A stretch of DNA of 11,266 bases from positions 1 through 11,266 of the forward strand of contig JAITCK010000104.1 of NCBI GenBank assembly GCA_031283115.1, in the 5' to 3' direction. Position 1 is the first letter of the stretch; the number at the start of each line of letters is the position of its first letter. The DNA comes from Cellulomonadaceae bacterium. Lineage in GTDB: Bacteria > Actinomycetota > Actinomycetes > Actinomycetales > Cellulomonadaceae. Made by a program: the position numbers and the translations under genes. Below the pieces are notes generated by a model. The model made no database searches. It saw only the letters and a program-made list of their open reading frames with translations, and was not told where the DNA came from. Positions 6,482 through 11,266 of the stretch are shown piece after piece.

Positions 6482-9400
6482 CACCCGTTCGCCTGCAAAA
6501 CCAGTTGGACACCCTGCCCGGTCAGCCCCGCATTGGACTGGGGCGCGTTGGCTGGCAGGGTCAGCACGATGCACAACGTGATGCTGTTGTTGTCGCCGGG
6601 CTCAATATCTGCCAGATAGGAGGGCGGGCTACTGCCGAAAATCGAGGTCGGCGTCGACGACACGGTAAAGGCCGGGGTGATGGTTGCGCCCGTGGCCAGG
6701 CAGCCGTTTTGCCGCAGGGTGTACGAGGTTCCGCCGGTGGGGGTGACCGTCTGGCTTCCCTGCGTATTAGCGGGCATACCCGTCTGGTCTCCGTTATAGG
6801 TATAGACCTGCGCCTGGAGGCTGCTGGTCTTGCTGCCCGAGGTCAGCGCTAGAGTCCCGGTCAACCCGAAGGGCGACGTCCCAGCGTTTTGCACAACATA
6901 CTGGGTCGAGATGGACTCGCCAGGCAGCAGACCCTGCTGAACCGACCAACCCAGGTCAGTCCAGCAGGACGGGCTGGGAGAATCAGGGCAGGTGGGCGGC
7001 GGGGAAGACAGCGACGTGACCTGCCCTTGGAGTTGGGCCCGGTAGGTCGTGTTTCCGGCCGTCATATCGAAAATCGGATCCTGAACTAGGCAGGAGTTGA
7101 TTTTCGGGTTGCCGTACATGGTCCACAAAACCTCTTTGAGGTTGGATGTCCAGCCGCCCGGCCCGACAGCAAGAATGTCGACGGTGCCGGAGACGACATC
7201 ACCGTTACGCAGCACGTCAATAATGGTGTCCGGGTTGGACGGGTCTTGGATGACGTAGTTGACGGTCGGGTCGGTGGCGTCAGTCAGCGCGGTGATAAGA
7301 GTCTCGCCGGTCAGCGGGTCGGCGGAGCCGATGTTTGTCGCGCCTGGTTTGCCCGAACCGTCCGAAGGAACCGTGTTGTAGTTGGCTGCGGCAACGTTGG
7401 GCTCCCAGCCAGAGTGCAGGCCCCAGCCGATGCCGGTCACCGAGTTAGGGAACTCGTAGGTGACCGTCGCCGTACCGTCACCATTTGCGGTCCAGGTGGG
7501 CGGCGTTGGCGACGTCGCCCCCAGCGGGGTATCCAGGCCCGACGTCTGGTTGTATGACGTGACGTTTTCCGTGTCAGACGGCGGCATCATGGTCATGCCT
7601 GCCAGCGACAACCCGTTAGCAGCGGGCGGGTGAGTGGCACCGTTTGCGTCCGGGGGGGTATACCAGGAGGTGGGATACGCCGCGTTGAAGGCGCTCAGCC
7701 AGGAGTTATCCAACCAGTCAGACGAGGCAATGGCGTTGGTCGGGTCTGCCGTGGCACCCAACCCCGTGCTCGCCATCGGGTCGTCAGGGTCAAAGAGGTT
7801 GACAGTACCCACCGTCAACTTGACCTCATAGTGGTCGACCGTCGTCCCGTGAATATTGGCGTTGCCGTTGCTGTACGACGTGATGACGTCACCCCACGAC
7901 ACCTGGAAGGGCTGGCCCCAAGGAATCTGGTGGGCGCTATCCCCGCCCACACACTGCTGCCCGGCGGACTGGCTGGGGTTAGGCAGGTTGATGGGAGGAA
8001 CATAGTCGGCAGAAAAAGCCGTATTGGTGGTCGACATGGTGGCCGTATCCGTTGCACCGGCGGCGCTGCCCGTCCCCGTCGCAATGAACTGCACCGACAA
8101 AGACGGCGAGCCCACCGCGTCCGTGTCCGTACTGTTCTGGATAGTGTTGAGCGCCGTAGAAGCCGGCGGCACGTCCTGACCTTCATACAAGCCGTTCCCG
8201 TCAGGCGAGGTGGTGGCCATGCTGAGCACAAAGCAGAAAGTCGCCGAAGCCCCTGGGGCAAGGGTGATCGAGTTGGGTGTCTTCATAAACGAGGCCGAGG
8301 CCGTCGGCACTGGCATGGACTGCTGGGCCGTCTGACCGCTGGCGCTACACGAGCCCTGCCGGAAGGCGACACCCGTGCCCTGCCCTGTCGTCGGGTTGGG
8401 CGCGTAGGCCCCCGTACTGGCCGGGGCGTTAGTCGCCACCCCCACCGTCCCTGTCCCTGTATCCGGGGTTGAGACGTCACCTGCGTAGCTGTAAGCGTTC
8501 ACGTTGAGGCCGAACGGTTGCGGGGTAGAAATTTTCCCGTCCAACGTGACCGACGCACCGCCCACATTCGTGACAACAACTTCACGGGCCATCGACTCGC
8601 CGGGCACCATGTTGGCAAAAATCCACTGCGAATCCGTTGTCATCCCGCCCTGACCGTAAAGGAAACGGCCCGCCGACGTCGAATCCGGGCCGATAGCGAT
8701 ATCGACTGTCGTGTTGGCTGGCGTGCACGACACGGCCGCCGTGCCGTCACCCTTGTAGTTGATAGTCCAGTTAAACAGGGCATATTGACCCACCGGCGCA
8801 GTCCCCGAATTGCCGCCGATAAGTTGGCTATCATTTTGGCCTGATACCGGCGGGTTCGCAGGGATGCCATTGGGGAACGTTCCTGCCGTCCACCCGCCAG
8901 GGCCTGTCGCCCAAATCGCCACTTGACCACCGATTGAGCGCGAGCTGTTGGGGATATTGACGCCAAACCGCACCCTGTTGAGGCCCGGTGCGGCGAGCTG
9001 CTGAGTGGCGCGGATGGGGAACTTTCCAGCCGAATACCGGCTGGGCCCCTTAAACCAGCCGATGACATCGCCCGTGTTGCCACCGTAGGCGCCACCACCG
9101 GCAGCGGACGTTGCGTTGTAGCAGGGCCCTGACGGTCCACCGTCGGTACCGCCACCCCAAGCACAGGATCCGCCTTTCGCGTTGAGCGCGCCCGGCGTAC
9201 CTGCGCCGCTGCTGCCCGGCGGGGTATCTGAGGGGTAAGGCTCCTGGCTTGCGGCCATCATGTCTTGGGTCTGCCAGTCTGCCTGGGCCAACGCGGTACC
9301 GCCGTCAGAGGTGACAGTCATCAAGCCATAGACGACCACCCCCTGCTTGGGCGGGTACGACCAGCCGATCTCAATATCGTTGGCGCCAGCGACAACAGCC

Positions 9401-9645
9401 GGGTTGCTGCTCGCCGTGGCTTGGCCCGACTGGGGGCCACCCGACGGCCGCCCAGAGTCGTAGCACATGAGGTTATCGAGCAGTCGCCCATCGTCAACGT
9501 TATTAGTTTGAATCTGAGGATTGTTTGCCCAATAGGCTTCCGCTCGGTTTTCCGGGCCGACAGCCAAGGCGATGCCCAGCACCGCGACGGTTGCGGCTGC
9601 GATAAAGGTTCGAGCACGGTTCGCGTGGGTACGGTTGTATGTCAT
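6481..9645 (-). CDS. Large SipW-type exported protein with alternating G-P-G-P modules
   Basis: A 1054-residue protein. The frame is open to 9756, but ATG 9645-9643 is chosen: it overlaps the upstream TGA as ATGA, follows AGGTAGGA, and begins a signal peptide (NRARTFIAAATVAVLGIALA, then AEAYWANN at 35-42) of the alternate type. Module G1 (about 58-307): Cys61, IEIGWSYPP, GPGGW at 248-252, Cys307. Module P1 (about 308-523): VPGESMAREVVVTNVG at 347-362, GSC at 431-433, TFCFVLSM at 469-476. Module G2 (about 562-852): Cys565, FQVSWGDV, VDHYEVKLTVG, SDWLDN at 642-647, AVGPGGW at 826-832, Cys852. Module P2 (853-1054): LLPGESISTQYVVQNAG at 906-922, Cys982, TLCIVLTL at 1023-1030. The P modules resemble TasA/camelysin beta domains; the G modules resemble fibronectin III. 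It has no anchor, so it is probably secreted or incorporated into a larger structure. Function unknown. Confidence 0.9.
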   Translation of the reverse strand: MTYNRTHANRARTFIAAATVAVLGIALAVGPENRAEAYWANNPQIQTNNVDDGRLLDNLMCYDSGRPSGGPQSGQATASSNPAVVAGANDIEIGWSYPPKQGVVVYGLMTVTSDGGTALAQADWQTQDMMAASQEPYPSDTPPGSSGAGTPGALNAKGGSCAWGGGTDGGPSGPCYNATSAAGGGAYGGNTGDVIGWFKGPSRYSAGKFPIRATQQLAAPGLNRVRFGVNIPNSSRSIGGQVAIWATGPGGWTAGTFPNGIPANPPVSGQNDSQLIGGNSGTAPVGQYALFNWTINYKGDGTAAVSCTPANTTVDIAIGPDSTSAGRFLYGQGGMTTDSQWIFANMVPGESMAREVVVTNVGGASVTLDGKISTPQPFGLNVNAYSYAGDVSTPDTGTGTVGVATNAPASTGAYAPNPTTGQGTGVAFRQGSCSASGQTAQQSMPVPTASASFMKTPNSITLAPGASATFCFVLSMATTSPDGNGLYEGQDVPPASTALNTIQNSTDTDAVGSPSLSVQFIATGTGSAAGATDTATMSTTNTAFSADYVPPINLPNPSQSAGQQCVGGDSAHQIPWGQPFQVSWGDVITSYSNGNANIHGTTVDHYEVKLTVGTVNLFDPDDPMASTGLGATADPTNAIASSDWLDNSWLSAFNAAYPTSWYTPPDANGATHPPAANGLSLAGMTMMPPSDTENVTSYNQTSGLDTPLGATSPTPPTWTANGDGTATVTYEFPNSVTGIGWGLHSGWEPNVAAANYNTVPSDGSGKPGATNIGSADPLTGETLITALTDATDPTVNYVIQDPSNPDTIIDVLRNGDVVSGTVDILAVGPGGWTSNLKEVLWTMYGNPKINSCLVQDPIFDMTAGNTTYRAQLQGQVTSLSSPPPTCPDSPSPSCWTDLGWSVQQGLLPGESISTQYVVQNAGTSPFGLTGTLALTSGSKTSSLQAQVYTYNGDQTGMPANTQGSQTVTPTGGTSYTLRQNGCLATGATITPAFTVSSTPTSIFGSSPPSYLADIEPGDNNSITLCIVLTLPANAPQSNAGLTGQGVQLVLQANG

Positions 9646-10541
9646 CGTCCTACCTGCACTGTTGTCAACCCAAACGTGAGCGTCGGAGCCCCCTGCCCCT
9701 GCAAAGAGTTCGGTGGCGCTGGTGACGCCGGGAACCTGAGCACCACGCACACCCACCGCGTCTGCCCAGGCGCGATCACGGCAGCCGCGTTACCCGGGTG
9801 GCCTGTCGTCGCATCCGGCGAGGCGGCAGGCAGACCCATGTCCGTGGCCGTCGTTGTGATGGGGATACCCGACTTGGCTAGCGTGCCCGAGCATGAGCCT
9901 GTCCGCGAAGAAATCCACGCCGTAGACGGCACCGGTGCTGGCGTATACGGCGTCGTCGTGCCCGCCGTCGGAACGGGCGTGCTGGTTGGGGGGGGATAAG
10001 CCTGATACGTGTTGGATGGAGAGGTATCGTCCGCAGGTGTGGAGAAACCTGCTGCCGTCGCATAGGGTGACGGGAAGGGCGACGGGTAGGCCGTGCCCTG
10101 GACTTCACCGTAATACACGTCAGCAAGCAGGTAGGAGCCGTTCGATGACGTCGGAGTCGGGGTCGCGTAAGCCTGCGTCATCGACGCGACAGTCCCCTGC
10201 ACGTAGAAAGGAGCCTGCCCAACGTTAGTAATCGAATAACTAGCCGCGAAAGATTCGCCGGGATAAATGTTGCGGAAATAGAAGTCTTGGTCAATGAAGA
10301 GCTGCCCTTGCGCATTGGACAACAAAACTTGGCCTGTCGAATCCGAGACCATCTGGTTGATGTATCCGGCCGTCAACGCCGTCGGCCTCAAAGTGCCCGA
10401 CGCCGAGTAGAAAGCATAAGCGACACCCCCGCCCGCGACGAGCCCCGTCGCAAGCGCGGACGCGAGGATGGTACGGCGTAAGGAACGGCGGGCGCGCGCA
10501 CGCAAGCCGGGAACCTCCCCCGGCTGTCGCACCTGCGTCAT
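9642..10541 (-). CDS. SipW-type exported protein with one TasA/camelysin-like module
   Basis: A 299-residue protein. Residues 10-23 are Arg-rich, and 24-47 (TILASALATGLVAGGGVAYA, then FYSASG) form an alternate-type signal peptide like those of TasA, camelysin and other SipW substrates. The mature part is one P module: FYFRNIYPGESFAASYSITN (87-106), a Pro/Ser/Thr-rich insert (about 127-207), GSC at 215-217, and IAPGQTRWVCVVLRF (256-270) with Cys265. PGES, a strand and then TNVG are typical of TasA/camelysin-type proteins; the Cys pair is shared with the two P modules of the next gene. GTG at 10556 is an in-frame alternative start, but GAAGGGG (10554-10548) spaced 6 bases before ATG 10541 favours the shorter form. 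The stop overlaps the next start by ATGA. It may be a minor subunit or initiator to the larger G-P-G-P protein, by inference. A filament role like TasA is possible but not shown. Confidence 0.87.
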   Translation of the reverse strand: MTQVRQPGEVPGLRARARRSLRRTILASALATGLVAGGGVAYAFYSASGTLRPTALTAGYINQMVSDSTGQVLLSNAQGQLFIDQDFYFRNIYPGESFAASYSITNVGQAPFYVQGTVASMTQAYATPTPTSSNGSYLLADVYYGEVQGTAYPSPFPSPYATAAGFSTPADDTSPSNTYQAYPPPTSTPVPTAGTTTPYTPAPVPSTAWISSRTGSCSGTLAKSGIPITTTATDMGLPAASPDATTGHPGNAAAVIAPGQTRWVCVVLRFPASPAPPNSLQGQGAPTLTFGLTTVQVGR

Positions 10542-10547
10542 CACACA

Positions 10548-10554
10548 CCCCTTC
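10548..10554 (-). promoter_or_regulatory. Ribosome binding site GAAGGGG for ATG at 10541
   Basis: Read on the minus strand, GAAGGGG lies 6 bases before ATG 10541. It is also inside the coding sequence of the longer alternative from GTG 10556, which itself has no good site upstream. This decides the start. Confidence 0.7.
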
Positions 10555-10594
10555 ACGTTCTTTACGATGCCTCCCCATCGCCGTCATTGCAACC

Positions 10595-10630
10595 CTGACA
10601 CAGTGTGACGTGCAGTCAGATACACATCTG
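10595..10630. promoter_or_regulatory. Clustered palindromes upstream of the SipW-type genes
   Basis: CAGAT-ACAC-ATCTG (10617-10630) is a perfect inverted repeat. CACAGTGTG (10599-10607) is an odd-centred palindrome. CTGAC (10595-10599) pairs with GTCAG (10615-10619) across both. They lie 54-90 bases upstream of ATG 10541, where operators would sit. I see no clear -35/-10 pair, so the 132-base gap may hold a regulated internal promoter or only spacing within a longer operon. Confidence 0.35.
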
Positions 10631-10673
10631 TAATCATCGGGTGACATGTGGGCGGCCTGCCCGACAATCAGCG

Positions 10674-11266
10674 TCAGGAGGCGTGCCGGGGATGGTGGTC
10701 CTCGAGGGGAAGTTCCTCTTCGTCGTCGTCCTTGCGACGACGACGGGCGGCAGCGAGGCGGCGAATCTCGTCCTCGTCTTCATCGCCGTCCTTGCGGCGT
10801 TTACCGGCGACCAGCCAGATGCCCGCGATGCCGCACACCACGCCGAAGATGGCCGTCAGGGTGGTGACGAAGGTCAGGCCCGTGTGGGTGAAGGGCATCC
10901 ACGAGACGGCCCGGTCGGACGGAGACTGGGCGATGATGTTGCCGAACATGCCACCGCTCGCGGGGGCAGTACCCGACGATGGGGCAGCAAAACCGGGTGG
11001 CATCCCGGCGCTACCCCCAGCATTCCAGGGGGCAGACCCCGAGCCGCCGCCGGTACCGCCTGAGCCTGGGCTGCTTCCGCCGCTTGGGCCTGTTCCGCCA
11101 CCTGAGCCTGTTGCACCGCTACCGGAGCCGCCACCGGGCGTTCCAGGCGAACTGCCGGAGCATGTGGCTTCCGGGTAGGCCAGGCAGGGGTCAAGGGGGC
11201 CTGTGCTGCCACCGCCGGTGTTCAAGCCGAAGGTGACGGATGGGTCAACACCATCCGGGTTTTTGG
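10674..11266 (-). CDS. C-terminal part of a membrane-anchored surface protein (partial)
   Basis: The frame is open to the right edge of the window, so only the last 196 residues are visible and the TTG at 11225 is not taken as a start. In order: an extracellular piece with NPDGVDPSVTFG and a Cys pair (LDPCLAYPEATCSG), a Gly/Ser/Pro linker of about 65 residues, then FTHTGLTFVTTLTAIFGVVC and GIAGIWLVAG as one transmembrane segment. A cytoplasmic tail of about 43 residues follows: KRRK, an acidic run DGDEDEDE, a basic run RRRRK, a second acidic run DDDEEE, and HHPRHAS. The layout is that of a type I surface protein anchored by a C-terminal helix rather than by sortase; no LPXTG is present. It stops at TGA 10676-10674, 132 bases before the SipW-type genes and in the same direction, so it may lead the same operon. 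Function unknown. Confidence 0.8.
   Translation of the reverse strand, partial: KNPDGVDPSVTFGLNTGGGSTGPLDPCLAYPEATCSGSSPGTPGGGSGSGATGSGGGTGPSGGSSPGSGGTGGGSGSAPWNAGGSAGMPPGFAAPSSGTAPASGGMFGNIIAQSPSDRAVSWMPFTHTGLTFVTTLTAIFGVVCGIAGIWLVAGKRRKDGDEDEDEIRRLAAARRRRKDDDEEELPLEDHHPRHAS

Noticed and set aside
6482..6574. N-terminal extension of the 335-residue protein to 6574
   Set aside because: It overlaps the end of the large protein by about 90 bases and adds Cys/Arg-rich residues with no role; ATG 6481 forms an ATGA overlap.
7630..8472. 280-residue plus-strand frame opposite the large exported protein
   Set aside because: It is Arg/Gly/Val-rich antisense shadow without recognisable motifs. The minus strand has the signal peptide, module repeats and overlapping neighbours.
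9646..9756. N-terminal extension of the large exported protein to 9756
   Set aside because: It would place 37 unrelated residues before a clear signal peptide and overlap the upstream gene by over 100 bases; ATG 9645 has an ATGA overlap and a ribosome site.
9265..9999. 244-residue plus-strand frame
   Set aside because: It spans the overlap of two well-supported minus-strand genes and shows no domain; it is a shadow of GC-rich coding DNA.
10648..11178. Plus-strand 176-residue frame opposite the partial surface protein
   Set aside because: It has runs of Ser and Arg and a Pro-rich end produced by reading the Gly-rich linker and charged tail backwards; the minus frame has a proper transmembrane anchor.

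Overview
The window comes from a high-GC Gram-positive bacterium, most likely an actinomycete (Actinomycetota). This rests on the strong G/C bias at third codon positions, GTG used as a start with a perfect AAGGAGG site, and alternate-type (SipW-like) signal peptides of the actinobacterial kind. I cannot name a genus. Nearly everything encoded looks secreted or membrane-anchored. I see no tRNA, rRNA, transposase, integrase, CRISPR array or metabolic enzyme.

Left half, plus strand. (1) 12-821 encodes a protein with two apparent beta-sandwich regions, possibly the C-terminal part of a longer one. (2) 1035-1628 encodes a membrane-anchored protein with a conserved-looking YVRYLP domain of unknown function. 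(3) 1638-4019 follows at once, its ribosome site lying on the stop codon of gene 2. It encodes a 793-residue collagen-like protein: Sec signal peptide, about 177 Gly-X-Y triplets very rich in Gln, and a C-terminal globular head like the trimerising heads of other bacterial collagens. (4) 4276-5187 encodes an alternate-type signal-peptide exported protein resembling the RER_14450 family.

Right half, minus strand, read right to left. (5) 11266-10674 is the C-terminal end of a surface protein, with a Gly/Ser linker, a transmembrane anchor and a charged cytoplasmic tail. (6) 10541-9642 encodes a 299-residue SipW-type exported protein with one TasA/camelysin-like 'PGES' module. (7) 9645-6481 encodes a 1054-residue exported protein. 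(8) 6481-5474 encodes a 335-residue exported or anchored protein. Genes 6-7 and 7-8 both overlap by ATGA, so 6-8 are very probably co-translated.

Genes 6-8 are built from two recurring modules. Module P has a PGES motif and a conserved Cys pair, and is TasA/camelysin-like. Module G ends in a GPGGW motif, is flanked by Cys, and is fibronectin-III-like. The architectures are P (gene 6), G-P-G-P (gene 7) and G (gene 8). The two halves converge on 5188-5473, which holds a GC-rich hairpin and a 21-bp near-direct repeat.

Taken together this is a cell-envelope or extracellular-matrix locus: a collagen-like fibre protein facing a co-translated set of SipW-type structural proteins. No signal peptidase or sortase lies inside the window. 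The idea that these proteins assemble into one surface structure is inference from gene context and module sharing.
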